NCBI RefSeq assembly: GCF_002879615.1
Contig: NZ_PNRF01000013.1
Coordinates: forward strand, 186,001 to 250,000
Direction of reading: 5' to 3'
DNA from: Billgrantia endophytica
Lineage (GTDB): Bacteria > Pseudomonadota > Gammaproteobacteria > Pseudomonadales > Halomonadaceae
Length of the DNA: 64,000 nt
Shown here: positions 1-9,254 of the stretch, piece by piece
Layout: every line of letters starts with the position of its first letter
Numbering within the stretch: position 1 is the first letter of the stretch
Position numbers and translations under genes: made by a program
The notes under the pieces: generated by a model
Told to the model about the DNA's origin: nothing
The model's database searches: none
The model's input: only the letters and a program-made list of their open reading frames with translations

Positions 1-66
1 GGAGGCGGCCTGGGCCAGCGATAGACCGCACAACATGAGCAGCGGGATGGGAAGCAGAAATTTCAT
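1..66 (-). CDS. N-terminus of an exported protein, cut by the window edge
   Basis: Only the first 22 codons are present. The minus-strand translation from the ATG at 66 is MKFLLPIPLLMLCGLSLAQAAS, a typical Sec signal peptide: Lys at position 2, a long Leu-rich core and an AQA cleavage region. An A-rich/GGTAAC stretch about 5 nt upstream could serve as ribosome binding site. It lies downstream of the C45-like gene and the hydrolase on the same strand, so it may be the third gene of that operon. A periplasmic substrate-binding protein would fit, but the mature part is not visible and no function can be assigned. Confidence 0.6.
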   Translation of the reverse strand, partial: MKFLLPIPLLMLCGLSLAQAAS

Positions 67-125
67 GACGGTGTTACCTTTTTTAGTTGTTGATGTATCG
101 CCTGAGTGCGAAGTGATCCTAGCGG

Positions 126-1274
126 TCAGCTCCATTCACCGGTCCCTCTGAAAGGGGCCTGCTTCAGACGGTAGTGGGTGAATTCACGATTGACGGCCGG
201 CAGCGGTGCCACTTCGAGAATGCCCCGGGCCGGCTGCATCATCACCATGGCGACGGTGGCCGACAAATCCCCGCGAAATCCGGGGCGCGGCGGGCGACAC
301 ACCGAATAGGGCGAGCCGAAATCGTCGAAGAAGGCGGCCTTCAGATCGTCCACGCCGATCCTGTCGCCGCACTCGTCGAGGTGCCTGCGTACCCGCCAGG
401 CGCGATAAAGGCTGTCGGGAGAGGTGGCGACGCCGCGCTCGCACAGCTTGCCCAGAGCGACGTCGCTCAGCCAGTTGTTGGCGTGTACGATCATTCCCGC
501 TTCGGGATAGAGTGTGTAGCTCTCGTCCGGGGCGCACTCGAAGTCGATGGCGAAGCCCTCGGCAGTGGCCAGCATCATGTTGTTGGAGCCGGACTTCGGC
601 GTGGTGGCCACGACCCGCATCGCCAGCGCCATGTGCTCCTGCTCCAGCACCTTGCGCCGGATCAGTGACAGCGGCACGCCGCTGTGACGGTAGTCGCGCT
701 CGCAGCCTAGGAAGTTGGCGGTGATGGAGAGTCCCGAGCCGTTGAGGCCGCTGCGCGCCAGGCCGCCGGCCTCGACGAAGGTGAGTAGTTCCGGCCCCTC
801 TTCGCGCTCCACCCGCAGCACCACCGAGGTCTCGGCGCACTCGGCGCGCCAGTCCCAGTTCTGGCCATGTATCACTTCGCCGGTGGCACTGCGTTCGGGC
901 AGGATCACCGCGCCGGTACAGCCATCCTCGTCGGTATCGTCGGGAGCGGGATGCGCCTTGGCCAGGCGCCGCGCCCGGGAGATCACCTCGGTGCGGGCGT
1001 TGATCATCACGATGTCGCCAAGCGCCACGCCGGCCCCTTCGGCGATGCCGCGCATCTCCTCCAGGTAGTCGACATCGAAGCGTTCGATCTCGGCGGCGAA
1101 ATCGTCGATCAGCCGCTGACGTTCGGCGCCCGCGAGCCCCAGTTCGCCAAGCTGGTCGCCGTACACCGCCACGCTGGCATGGATACGCATGCGGGCCTGC
1201 TCGCCGTATTGGCGGCCACGCTCGCGTGGAGCGCCGCCGATTTCGATGAGAGGAAAAGGCGCGGGCTGGGTCAT
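126..1274 (-). CDS. C45-family (penicillin acyltransferase-like) autoproteolytic amidohydrolase/acyltransferase
   Basis: 382 residues resembling acyl-CoA:6-aminopenicillanic-acid acyltransferase / peptidase family C45 (Ntn hydrolases). The family matures by self-cleavage before a nucleophilic Cys; here Gly118-Cys119-Thr120 sits in the DGCTGAV motif, followed by GQNWDW (about 134-139), as expected. Bacterial members generally hydrolyse or transfer acyl groups of amides; the substrate is unknown. There is no signal peptide, so it is probably cytoplasmic. Its start overlaps the stop of the upstream alpha/beta hydrolase by 4 nt (ATGA), which indicates translational coupling. The family call is good; the reaction is not known. 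Confidence 0.8.
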   Translation of the reverse strand: MTQPAPFPLIEIGGAPRERGRQYGEQARMRIHASVAVYGDQLGELGLAGAERQRLIDDFAAEIERFDVDYLEEMRGIAEGAGVALGDIVMINARTEVISRARRLAKAHPAPDDTDEDGCTGAVILPERSATGEVIHGQNWDWRAECAETSVVLRVEREEGPELLTFVEAGGLARSGLNGSGLSITANFLGCERDYRHSGVPLSLIRRKVLEQEHMALAMRVVATTPKSGSNNMMLATAEGFAIDFECAPDESYTLYPEAGMIVHANNWLSDVALGKLCERGVATSPDSLYRAWRVRRHLDECGDRIGVDDLKAAFFDDFGSPYSVCRPPRPGFRGDLSATVAMVMMQPARGILEVAPLPAVNREFTHYRLKQAPFRGTGEWS

Positions 1275-2161
1275 GCTCCGATCTCCTTGGCCGAGCTCTC
1301 TTTGGCGGCCCCCTGGGAATGGTTGCGCGTTTCGAGCACGCGCTTGAAGAACGCCTTGACCACCGGCAGCACCTTCATGCCGTCGTGGGGCACGTTGGGC
1401 ACGATGGCCTGCTCCACCTGCATGCCATGGCCCTCGAGGCTGGCGCGCAAGGCGTTGTTGCGGTCGATGCGTGTCGGCCCGGCATCGTTGATGCCCTCCC
1501 GCCAGCGCCTCGACCCGGGCTGGTGATTGATCTCCCAGGTCTCGATATCGGCGGCGCCCACCACCAACTGGATCGTCACTTCGCGCATCGTCTCCAGATC
1601 GATGGGATGGCCGAATACCCGCTCGAAGTCACGGATTCCCACCCACCAGTCGCGCTTGTCGTCGAGCAGGGTCACCGCGCCGGGGGCGCCGATGGAGGCC
1701 GCCAGCAGTCGCTCGGGATGCAGATAGAGAAAACGGTGGCAGAAGTGACCGCCGCCGGAGTAGCCGAACATCAGGAAGCGCGAGGCATCGATGCCGAGCT
1801 CCTGGCTCACCTCGTCGATGATGGCCAGCATCGCCCTGTCGTAGCGGATGTCGCCCTCGATGATGTACTTGTAGCCGTCCGGCTCGCCGTCACCGCAGGG
1901 ACCCACCGGAAACAGCGGCACCAGCACCACGCAGCGATGGTACTCGGCGAACTCGGCGAAGGCGTCGCGATAGGCGCTCATGGTACGTCCGGTGCCGTGC
2001 ACCGCCACCAGCAGGGTATAGGCGCCCGGATCTTCATCCAGCCCCTCGGGGACATAGAGACAATAGGCAAAACGAGGATCGTGGCGGCTGGCAAACACTG
2101 TAGTGCTGCCGCGCCGGTACATCTTCTTGTAGCGCTCTGAGGGCGCTTGTTCGGCATGCAT
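1271..2161 (-). CDS. Alpha/beta hydrolase of the PHB-depolymerase/esterase type
   Basis: About 296 residues from the ATG at 2161; a longer reading to 2227 is open but lacks support. The nucleophile elbow is GYSGG, with the Ser near residue 135, and an upstream VAVHGTG oxyanion-hole region. The fold matches poly(3-hydroxyalkanoate) depolymerase-like and feruloyl-esterase-like serine hydrolases. No signal peptide is evident, so an intracellular ester or small-amide substrate is more likely than extracellular polymer. It is the first gene of the cluster divergent from the GntR regulator and is coupled to the C45-like gene by a 4-nt overlap. The pair may act in sequence on one substrate, which is inference. 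Confidence 0.7.
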   Translation of the reverse strand: MHAEQAPSERYKKMYRRGSTTVFASRHDPRFAYCLYVPEGLDEDPGAYTLLVAVHGTGRTMSAYRDAFAEFAEYHRCVVLVPLFPVGPCGDGEPDGYKYIIEGDIRYDRAMLAIIDEVSQELGIDASRFLMFGYSGGGHFCHRFLYLHPERLLAASIGAPGAVTLLDDKRDWWVGIRDFERVFGHPIDLETMREVTIQLVVGAADIETWEINHQPGSRRWREGINDAGPTRIDRNNALRASLEGHGMQVEQAIVPNVPHDGMKVLPVVKAFFKRVLETRNHSQGAAKESSAKEIGA

Positions 2162-2227
2162 GGGCTTGACGACTCTTTGTTGTGAGGGTGGGGAGTGAAT
2201 CGGCCGATGCTGGCAGTCTAACCACAC

Positions 2228-2244
2228 ACCAAAATTGGTGCCAA
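2228..2244. promoter_or_regulatory. Candidate GntR operator: two overlapping dyads
   Basis: The divergent gap holds ACCAA-AA-TTGGT (2228-2239), overlapped by TTGG-TG-CCAA (2235-2244). Short TGGT/ACCA-type dyads are typical half-sites for FCD-type GntR repressors. The surrounding stretch is much more AT-rich than the rest of the window, as expected for the shared promoter region. Binding by the adjacent regulator is inferred. Confidence 0.45.
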
Positions 2245-2321
2245 TATTTTTTCACAAAACATATCCTCTTTTGGCTTTTGTTATTCGCTACCCTAAACTG
2301 GATGGATGTGCCGTGGCACGT

Positions 2322-2951
2322 ATGAGGGAAGAAGATGGAGAGAAGCGAGTGAAAGAAAGAGAAACGGCCCTGGCGGACCGCATCGCCCGCGATATCAATA
2401 TCGGCGAACTGCCTTCGGGAACCTGGCTCAAGCAGGTCGACCTCGAGCAGCGCTACCGGGCCTCACGCGCCGGGGTACGCAGGGCGCTGGACCAACTGGT
2501 CTCCGAACGACTGGTGGAACACGTACCCAATCGCGGCTACCACGTCTGCATGCTGGACGAAGTGCAACACCGCCATATCGATGAGATCCGCGCGGTACTC
2601 GAAAGCGCCGCCGCCGCGGATATCGTGGCCCATGCCGATGACGCCGAGATTGCCCGTCTCACCCAACTGGCAAAGGCTTTCAACGAGACGATTCACCGAG
2701 GTTCATTGCTGCAGCAGTACGAAGCCAATCTCGCCTTCCACCGTCAACTGCTCTCGAACTGCACCAACACCGAGATGGTGGCGTTGATCTTCGCTCAGCG
2801 CGGCCGTATCCCCGGTGCCCGCATCGGCCAGTGGGTCACTCGCGAGATGGCGGAGCAGTCGAGCCGGGAACACTTCGCCATGATCGATGCGATCAAGCAG
2901 CGTGATGCCTCGCTGCTGGCCCAGCGCATACGACGGCATATCCTGAAGTAA
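2322..2951 (+). CDS. GntR-family transcriptional regulator (FCD subfamily)
   Basis: An N-terminal winged helix (ALADRIARDINIGELPSG, then a helix-turn-helix around YRASRAGVRRALDQL) is followed by an all-helical FCD ligand-binding domain with AFHRQL and REHFAMIDAI metal/ligand-site segments. FCD regulators usually sense carboxylate metabolites of the pathway next door. The ATG at 2322 is taken; an in-frame GTG at 2349 with GGAG about 8 nt upstream is an equally good start, and the reading frame is open back to 2235. It is divergent from the hydrolase/C45 cluster and probably represses it and itself. A strong hairpin terminator follows. Confidence 0.85.
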   Translation: MREEDGEKRVKERETALADRIARDINIGELPSGTWLKQVDLEQRYRASRAGVRRALDQLVSERLVEHVPNRGYHVCMLDEVQHRHIDEIRAVLESAAAADIVAHADDAEIARLTQLAKAFNETIHRGSLLQQYEANLAFHRQLLSNCTNTEMVALIFAQRGRIPGARIGQWVTREMAEQSSREHFAMIDAIKQRDASLLAQRIRRHILK

Positions 2952-2966
2952 CAGCACCGTATACGC

Positions 2967-2993
2967 ACGACCCCGCCTGGTTGGCGGGGTCGT
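2967..2993. terminator. Bidirectional hairpin between GntR gene and maeA
   Basis: Perfect 11-nt arms ACGACCCCGCC and GGCGGGGTCGT flank a 5-nt loop, between the convergent ends of the regulator and the malic enzyme. No long T-run follows. Confidence 0.6.
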
Positions 2994-3016
2994 CGAACGC
3001 TACAGGGCTTTTCAAC

Positions 3017-4696
3017 TCATATCGAACGCCGCCGATAGCTGCGATACTCCGGCGTCCAACTGCTGCGCTCGATGGCCTGGCGAAGCTTGATGCCGTTGGT
3101 CATGAGTGCCACTCCCTCCTGCTGGGCCTGGGCGGCCACGTCAAAGGCAATGGTCTTGCTGAGTTCACGGATCTGGGAAAGCGGCGGCAGCAACGCACCT
3201 TCACCATGCTTGACCAGGGGTGCTTCCCGGGCAAGGGCGCGAGAGGCGGTCATCAGCATGGAGTCGGTGACCCGCTTGGCGCCGCTGGCGACGACCCCCA
3301 GGCCGATGCCAGGAAAGATATAGGCGTTGTTGCACTGGGCGATGGGGTAGGTCTTGCCGTCGTAGACCACTGGCTGGAAGGGGCTGCCGGTAGCCACCAG
3401 CGCCTTGCCATCGGTCCAGTTGAGCACGTCCCAGGGAGTGGCCTCGGCACGGGAAGTGGGGTTGGAGAGCGGCATGATCAGCGGCCGCTCGCAGCCGTCA
3501 TGCATGGCTCTCACCACTTCCTCGGTGAAGATGCCCTTCTGGCCGCAGACTCCGATCAGTACCGTGGGTTTCACGCGCCGGGCCACTTCGGGCAGCGCCT
3601 GTCCTTCCCACCCCTCGGTGATGGCCGGATCGTGGGCCAGCCTGCGCTGGAAGTCACGCAGCCACGCCTGGTCGGATGTCACCAGGCCTTCCCGATCGAC
3701 CATGAAGACGCGGGAGCGCGCTTCCTTCTCGCTCAAGCCCTCGGCCTGCATGGCCACCACCACCTGTTCGGCGATGCCGCAACCAGCGGAACCCGCACCC
3801 ACGAAGACCACCCGCTGGTTGGCTATCGTTTCGCCACGCGCCTGGCATGCCGCCATCAGGGTACCGACACAAACCGATGCGGTGCCCTGCACGTCGTCGT
3901 TGAAGCAGCAGAGCTGGTCGCGGTAACGCTCCAGCAGTGGCACGGCATTGGCCTGGGCGAAGTCCTCGAACTGCAGCAGCACGTTCGGCCAGCGGCGCTT
4001 CACCGCGGCGATGAAAGCCTCGATGAAGGCGTCGTACTCTTCCTGCGAGATACGCGGATGGCGCCAGCCCATGTACATCGGGTCGTCCAGCAGCGTCTGG
4101 TTGTTGGTGCCCACGTCGAGCATGATCGGCAGCGTATAGGCGGGGCTGATGCCGCCGCAGGCGGTATAGAGGGCCAGCTTGCCGATGGGAATCCCCATGC
4201 CACCGATACCCTGGTCGCCAAGGCCGAGAATGCGCTCGCCATCGGTCACGACGATGACCTTGACCCGCCCCTTGGTGGCACTGCGCAGGATGTCGTCCAT
4301 GCGCTCCCGGTCCGGGTAGGCGATGAACAGGCCACGGTGATTCCGATAGATATTGGAGAACTCTTCACAGGCCTGCCCCACCGTGGGGGTATAGATGATC
4401 GGCAGCATCTCCTCGAGGTGCTCCGAGACCAGACGGTAGTACAGGGTCTCGTTGTCGTCCTGGATGGCGCGAAGGTGAATATGCCGGTCCAGATCGCTGT
4501 GACACTGGCGATACTGCAGGTAGGCCCGCTCGGCCTGCTCCTCGATGGATTCCACGTTCTGCGGCAACAGCCCGATCAGGTTGAACTCGAGCCGCTCCTC
4601 ACGGGCGAAGGCGCTGCCCTTGTTGAGCAGCGGCATCTCGAGCAGTGAAGGGCCAGAATAGGGGATATAGAGTGGGCGTTTTGGTTCGGTGGTCAT
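3017..4696 (-). CDS. maeA: NAD-dependent malic enzyme
   Basis: 559 residues, close to E. coli MaeA/SfcA (565). It oxidatively decarboxylates L-malate to pyruvate, with NAD+ expected. The N-terminus carries the family signature [21 protein letters not shown]; the malic domain includes [17 protein letters not shown] and [15 protein letters not shown]; the NAD-binding domain carries [15 protein letters not shown]. It is transcribed alone and converges on the GntR regulator. Cofactor preference is inferred from overall similarity. Confidence 0.93.
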   Translation of the reverse strand: MTTEPKRPLYIPYSGPSLLEMPLLNKGSAFAREERLEFNLIGLLPQNVESIEEQAERAYLQYRQCHSDLDRHIHLRAIQDDNETLYYRLVSEHLEEMLPIIYTPTVGQACEEFSNIYRNHRGLFIAYPDRERMDDILRSATKGRVKVIVVTDGERILGLGDQGIGGMGIPIGKLALYTACGGISPAYTLPIMLDVGTNNQTLLDDPMYMGWRHPRISQEEYDAFIEAFIAAVKRRWPNVLLQFEDFAQANAVPLLERYRDQLCCFNDDVQGTASVCVGTLMAACQARGETIANQRVVFVGAGSAGCGIAEQVVVAMQAEGLSEKEARSRVFMVDREGLVTSDQAWLRDFQRRLAHDPAITEGWEGQALPEVARRVKPTVLIGVCGQKGIFTEEVVRAMHDGCERPLIMPLSNPTSRAEATPWDVLNWTDGKALVATGSPFQPVVYDGKTYPIAQCNNAYIFPGIGLGVVASGAKRVTDSMLMTASRALAREAPLVKHGEGALLPPLSQIRELSKTIAFDVAAQAQQEGVALMTNGIKLRQAIERSSWTPEYRSYRRRSI

Positions 4697-4794
4697 CTTT
4701 GATCTCGATGCGTTGACTGGAATCCGGGCCGTAGGCGCTCTGACGACGCCTTGGCGCCAACTTTATCATGCCCGGACAGTCACGGCGCCCCGGC

Positions 4795-6000
4795 TCAGCT
4801 TCCCTTCACCCGCGCGGGCTGGCTCGGCCCACCGGTGAAGAAGAAAGGACGAAGCCTGACTCCCACCACGTTGCCGGCAAAACCGGCCACCAGCCACACC
4901 CAGCCGTGCAGGCTGCCCGAGGCGATCCCGCTGAAGTAGGCGCCGATATTGCAGCCGAACGCCAGGCGAGCCCCATAGCCGAGCATGAGCCCACCGATCA
5001 CCGCCGCAGCCACCGATCTCAGCGGAATACGCAGGCTGGGCGCGAAACGACCCGCCAGGGTGGCGGCCATCATGGCACCAAGGATGATGCCCACGTTCAT
5101 TATCGTGGTGATGTCGCTCCATACGCTGGCGCGCAACGCCGCGGCGTTGTCCGGTGTCTGCCAATAGCCCCAGCCAGTGACGTCACCGCCCAGGAACTCA
5201 TATCCCTTGGCGCCCCACAGGGCGAAGGCGGAGGTAATGCCCCATGGACGGCCAGCCAGGGCAAGGGTGGCAAAATTGAGCAGTGCCAGCGCCACGGCAC
5301 CAAACAGCAGGGGCCAGGGGCCGACGAGCCAGCGCTGGCTGTGGACGTTGATTCTCGGTGCCTCTTCAAGCTGCCCATGGCGGCGCTTTTCCATGACCAC
5401 CGTGAAGAGGGCAATAGCGGCGAACAGGGCCAGACTGACCAGGATGCCTCCCCCGGCACCGAACTCATGGACCAGTGAAGTCGGCTGGAAGGCCGGCAGG
5501 CCTGACCACCATGTGAAATGGGCACTGCCTATTACCGAACCGACGATGAAGAACAGCAGGGTGATCACCATGCGGGCGTTACCACCGCCAGCGGTGAACA
5601 GCGTACCGGAGGCACAGCCGCCGCCCAGCTGCATGCCGATGCCAAATAGAAAAGCGCCAAACACCACCGATACGCCGATCGGCGAGACGAACCCCGTCAC
5701 CTCGCGACCGAACAGGGTGCCGGCACTCAACGCCGGAAAGAAAAGCAGCACGGCAATGGTCAACATGACCATCTGTGCACGCAGACCACGCCCACGGCGC
5801 TCGCTGATGAAGACCCGCCAGGCGGCGGTGAAGCCAAAGGCGGCATGATAGAGCGCCATACCGAGGGCGGCCCCAACCATCATCAGGATGCCCATTCTTG
5901 CCTCGAAGGCAATGCCTAGCGCCAACGCACCCGCCAGCAGCAGGACTGCCAATGTCTGGGAAGCGATCAGCGGTCGACCCGCTGTCAACATCGGGTTCAT
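4795..6000 (-). CDS. YeeE/YedE-family membrane transporter (TsuA-like)
   Basis: 401 residues with about ten hydrophobic segments. The family hallmarks are two Gly/Cys motifs, GGGCASGTLFTAGGGN (around residue 150) and FGCNIGAYFSGIASGSLHGW near the C-terminus; in thiosulfate transporter TsuA such cysteines relay thiosulfate across the membrane. The two-lobed arrangement with a Cys motif in each half agrees with that mechanism. No TusA-like sulfur carrier or other sulfur gene adjoins, so the substrate (thiosulfate or another sulfur compound) is not certain. Confidence 0.8.
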   Translation of the reverse strand: MNPMLTAGRPLIASQTLAVLLLAGALALGIAFEARMGILMMVGAALGMALYHAAFGFTAAWRVFISERRGRGLRAQMVMLTIAVLLFFPALSAGTLFGREVTGFVSPIGVSVVFGAFLFGIGMQLGGGCASGTLFTAGGGNARMVITLLFFIVGSVIGSAHFTWWSGLPAFQPTSLVHEFGAGGGILVSLALFAAIALFTVVMEKRRHGQLEEAPRINVHSQRWLVGPWPLLFGAVALALLNFATLALAGRPWGITSAFALWGAKGYEFLGGDVTGWGYWQTPDNAAALRASVWSDITTIMNVGIILGAMMAATLAGRFAPSLRIPLRSVAAAVIGGLMLGYGARLAFGCNIGAYFSGIASGSLHGWVWLVAGFAGNVVGVRLRPFFFTGGPSQPARVKGS

Positions 6001-6122
6001 TCGTACACTCCCTTGTTCGGTTCAGCCGAATGGCGATGGCGACGACAGGCGCACGACGCCTGGCACCAGAGCCTTTAGCCTAGTCGCTCCATCGATACGA
6101 GAAAAATGTGGCCCGAAAGCCC

Positions 6123-6146
6123 GAGGGCGCCATGCAGGGTGCCCTC
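6123..6146 (-). terminator. Possible terminator after trpS
   Basis: Arms GAGGGCGCC and GGTGCCCTC (8 of 9 paired) lie just downstream of trpS on the minus strand; a short T-run (ATTTTTC) follows some distance on. Weak, but correctly placed. Confidence 0.4.
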
Positions 6147-6168
6147 GTGGCAATGCGGATGAATGGTA

Positions 6169-7194
6169 TCAGGCGAAGCGGCCAAGCCCCACGGCCTGGC
6201 GCAACCGGTCCAGGAAGGGAGCGGCCTCGGCACGTGCCCGCTCGGCACCCTTCAGCAGCACCTGCTCGATATGGCCAGGGTCTTCCATCAGCGCCAGGTA
6301 GCGCTCGCGGGGCTCGCGCAATTGCTCGTCGAGGGACTCGAAGAGCCGATTCTTGGCCTCGCCCCAGCCGATGCCGGCTTCGTACTCCGCCCGCAGGGCC
6401 GCCGTTTCCTCGGCGGTGGCGAAGGCTGAATATATCTGGAACAGGGTGCAGGTATCCGGGTCCTTGGGCTCGCCCGGCTCCAGCGAGTTGGTCTTGATCT
6501 TGCGCACCAGCTTGAGGAGTTTCTTTTCGGCAACGAATAGCGGAATGGTGTTGTTGTAACTCTTGGACATCTTGCGTCCGTCGAGACCGTTGAGCGTTGC
6601 CACGCTGTCGTCCACCACCGCCTCGGGCTGGGTGAAGTAATCGCCCTTGTAGAGATGATTGAAGCGTCCGCCGATGTCGCGTGCCATCTCGATGTGCTGG
6701 ATCTGGTCGCGCCCCACCGGCACCTTGTGGGCGTTGAACATCAGGATATCGGCGGCCATCAATACCGGATAGCCGAACAGGCCCATGGTGATGCCCTTGT
6801 CCGGGTCCTGGTTGCCGGCGGCCTCGTTCTCGGCCACCGCCGCCTTGTAGGCGTGGGCCCGGTTCATCAGCCCCTTGGCGCAGACACAGGAGAGCATCCA
6901 GGTGAGCTCGGGAATCTCGGGCACGTCGGACTGGCGGTAGAAGATGGCGTTGTCGGTATCCAGGCCCAGCGCCAGCCAGGTGGCAGCGATCTCCAGGCGC
7001 GACTCCCGCACCCGCTGCGGGTCCTGGCACTTGATCAGGGCATGCAGGTCGGCGAGGAAATAGTAGGACTGGACGGTCGGGTCCTGACTGGCCGCGATGG
7101 CGGGCTTGATGGCGCCGACATAGTTGCCCAGGTGTGGGGTACCGGTGGTGGTGATGCCGGTGAGAACGCGTGTCTTCTGGGATGCTGCACTCAT
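6169..7194 (-). CDS. trpS: Tryptophanyl-tRNA synthetase
   Basis: 341 residues, the usual bacterial TrpS length (E. coli 334). This class I aminoacyl-tRNA synthetase charges tRNA-Trp. The HIGH-type ATP motif appears as GTPHLGN near the N-terminus, and the KMSKS loop as GRKMSKSYNN around residue 200. The LMAADILMFNAHKVPVGRDQ segment is the conserved Trp/ATP-site region. It stands alone between the YeeE/YedE gene and ald. Confidence 0.97.
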   Translation of the reverse strand: MSAASQKTRVLTGITTTGTPHLGNYVGAIKPAIAASQDPTVQSYYFLADLHALIKCQDPQRVRESRLEIAATWLALGLDTDNAIFYRQSDVPEIPELTWMLSCVCAKGLMNRAHAYKAAVAENEAAGNQDPDKGITMGLFGYPVLMAADILMFNAHKVPVGRDQIQHIEMARDIGGRFNHLYKGDYFTQPEAVVDDSVATLNGLDGRKMSKSYNNTIPLFVAEKKLLKLVRKIKTNSLEPGEPKDPDTCTLFQIYSAFATAEETAALRAEYEAGIGWGEAKNRLFESLDEQLREPRERYLALMEDPGHIEQVLLKGAERARAEAAPFLDRLRQAVGLGRFA

Positions 7195-7285
7195 GGAAAG
7201 CGGACTCTGCTAGCGGAAATGCCCGCTATGGTAACGCGAGGGGGCTGACAAGGCGACTGGCCAGGATAGCGGGGCCCCGGGGGCA

Positions 7286-7362
7286 GGTTGCCAATGAGGT
7301 CATTTGCCAGGGAAGGCAAATGTAGCGTCCAGGGAAGGATTTACAGCGCCTCATTGGCAACC
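7286..7362. repeat. Nested hairpin repeat, copy 1 of 2
   Basis: An outer perfect 14-nt inverted repeat (GGTTGCCAATGAGG at 7286-7299, its complement at 7349-7362) encloses a core hairpin CATTTGCC-AGGGAA-GGCAAATG (7301-7322), then a second CCAGGGAAGG unit ending TTACAGCGCC. The 53-nt core 7298-7350 matches the reverse complement of 39302-39354 at 47 of 53 positions, while the outer arms differ. It lies in the 331-nt gap between ald and trpS, whose remaining sequence shows only a short unexplained reading frame from 7449. Confidence 0.85.
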
Positions 7363-7525
7363 TTTGCCGCCGGAACAGCCCCGCTGGCTGCGGCTCAGCC
7401 GTAAACAGCCAGTTGGGCTCGTTGCCCCACAAGAGCAAGAGACCTTCCATGGCATCGAACCTCCACTACGGCCGGTCCCCGGTGCCGCTCGCCGAAGAGC
7501 CGCTTATCGAGGCGGCGCTCGACGA

Positions 7526-8641
7526 TTACCGAACCAGGCTAGCGGGATCGACAACCTCCAGCCCAAAGGCCTCGGCCACCGCAGCGTAGGTGACCTGGCC
7601 GTCGTGCACGTTGAGCCCCGGCAGGAAGTGGGCATCGTCGGCCAGTGCCTTCTGCCATCCCTTGTCGGCCAGTGCGATGACGAACGGCATCGTCGCGTTG
7701 GTCAATGCCTGGGTGGACGTCCGTGCCACCGCCCCCGGCATGTTCGCCACGCAGTAGTGGACGATGCCGTCGACGATGTAGGTCGGCTCGGCGTGGGTCG
7801 TCGCACGGCTGGTCTCGAAGCAGCCGCCCTGGTCGATGGCGACGTCGACCAGCACGCTGCCGGGCTTCATGTCGCCGAGCATCGCACGAGTGATCAGCTT
7901 GGGTGCGGCGGCACCGGGAATCAGCACGGCGCCGATGATCAGGTCGGACTCGCGCACCATCTGGTCCAGCGCGTCGGCCGTCGAGAAAATGGTTTTCATG
8001 CGACCCTGGTAGCGGTCGTCGAGCACCTCCAGGCGCGGAATCGACTTGTCGAGTACCGTGACCTCGGCACCCAGGCCCAGGGCCATGCGGGCAGCGTTTT
8101 CCCCCACCACCCCGCCGCCGATGACCGCCACCTTGCCCGGCGCCACACCGGGCACACCGGGCAGCAGCACGCCCGATCCCCCCTGTGCCTTTTCCAGGCC
8201 GTGGGCACCGGCCTGGACCGCCATGCGCCCAGCCACGGTGCTCATGGGTGCCAGCAGCGGCAGGCCACCCTGACGGTCGGTGATGGTCTCGTAGGCGATG
8301 CAGGTGGCGCCACTCGCCATCAGTCCGCGGGTGAGCGTCTCTTCGGCAGCCAGGTGCAGGTAGGTGAACAGGGTCTGGCCACGCTGCAGCCGAGCCACTT
8401 CCTCCGGCTGGGGCTCCTTGACCTTGAGGATCAGCTCCGCGTCGCTCCAGATGCTCTCCACGTCCGCGTCGAGTCTGGCGCCTGCCGCCTCGTAGCTGGC
8501 GTCGGGGAAACCGGCACCTTCGCCAGCGCCGGCCTGTACGGCAACGGAATGGCCACGCGCCACCAGCTCGCGAGCCCCCGTGGGGGTCAGGGCGACGCGA
8601 TATTCATGGTTCTTGATTTCCTTCGGCACGGCAATTTTCAT
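7526..8641 (-). CDS. ald: Alanine dehydrogenase
   Basis: 371 residues, the typical Ald length. It reversibly deaminates L-alanine to pyruvate and ammonia with NAD+. The N-terminus [20 protein letters not shown] and the [18 protein letters not shown] segment are the AlaDh/PNT signature, with catalytic Lys and His in [14 protein letters not shown] and nearby. The Rossmann motif is [21 protein letters not shown]. The 171-nt upstream gap (8642-8812) is clearly AT-rich and contains repeated AGAAAATC motifs that might bind an Lrp/AsnC-type regulator, but no regulator gene is adjacent. Confidence 0.96.
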   Translation of the reverse strand: MKIAVPKEIKNHEYRVALTPTGARELVARGHSVAVQAGAGEGAGFPDASYEAAGARLDADVESIWSDAELILKVKEPQPEEVARLQRGQTLFTYLHLAAEETLTRGLMASGATCIAYETITDRQGGLPLLAPMSTVAGRMAVQAGAHGLEKAQGGSGVLLPGVPGVAPGKVAVIGGGVVGENAARMALGLGAEVTVLDKSIPRLEVLDDRYQGRMKTIFSTADALDQMVRESDLIIGAVLIPGAAAPKLITRAMLGDMKPGSVLVDVAIDQGGCFETSRATTHAEPTYIVDGIVHYCVANMPGAVARTSTQALTNATMPFVIALADKGWQKALADDAHFLPGLNVHDGQVTYAAVAEAFGLEVVDPASLVR

Positions 8642-8812
8642 GGGGAACTCCTGAGCATGGGCAGCATTATGGTTGCGTCAGGAATCCATTACAGCACAGG
8701 CAGGCCATACACGAAGTATCCACGATACAAAACGGTAAAAATGGATATATCATCGTTTTCAAGCAGAAAATCATATCAATCGAGGGCCTTCCAGCCAGAA
8801 AATCTGTCATCG

Positions 8813-9253
8813 CTATTCGGCCACGAGCGCCCCGCCATAGGTGGCCGCGTATTCCGCCGGTAGCCGGCGCGGGCGTCCGCTGGAAAGTTCGATGCAGGCG
8901 AAGCGGGTACGCGCCCGTAACAGGGTACGGCCGTCGGCCGGCCGTCTCAGTTGGAAGCGTCGCGTCAGGGTCAGCCGGCCATCGCAGCCGACGATCCAGG
9001 TCGCCAGTTTCAGGTGATCGCCCTCGAAGGCGGGCGCCAGGTAATCGAGTTCGTGACGATGTACGGCCATGGCCCGGTCCAGTACCCGATAGCGGGCCAG
9101 ATCGAGGCCCAGGTACTCCGAATGGGCCCAACTGACCCGCTCGACCCAGCGCAGGTATTCAGCATTGTTGGCGTGGTCGTATTCATCGATGGACGAGGCG
9201 CCGACCTCGATGTCGATCACATAAGGATCGGGCAGGTCCCATTCCAGCGTCAT
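8813..9253 (-). CDS. 4-hydroxybenzoyl-CoA thioesterase-like (hotdog) acyl-CoA thioesterase
   Basis: 146 residues from the ATG at 9253. A single hotdog domain with SIDEYDHANNAEYLRWVERVSWAH, where Asp plus the HANN motif form the catalytic region of YbgC/FadM-like thioesterases that hydrolyse acyl-CoA. The frame is open further upstream, but the ATG at 9253 lies one base from the stop of the DUF2007 gene and begins at the conserved domain, so the short form is preferred. The exact acyl-CoA substrate is unknown. Confidence 0.82.
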   Translation of the reverse strand: MTLEWDLPDPYVIDIEVGASSIDEYDHANNAEYLRWVERVSWAHSEYLGLDLARYRVLDRAMAVHRHELDYLAPAFEGDHLKLATWIVGCDGRLTLTRRFQLRRPADGRTLLRARTRFACIELSSGRPRRLPAEYAATYGGALVAE

Positions 9254-9254
9254 G

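Noticed and set aside
2981-4648. 555-codon open frame on the + strand
   Set aside because: Antisense to maeA over its whole length; product is His/Gly-rich with no domain. Typical shadow frame in high-GC DNA.
8642-8812. Lrp-type operator upstream of ald
   Set aside because: AGAAAATC motifs recur in an AT-rich region, but they are not arranged as a clear Lrp consensus and no regulator gene adjoins; kept only as a remark.
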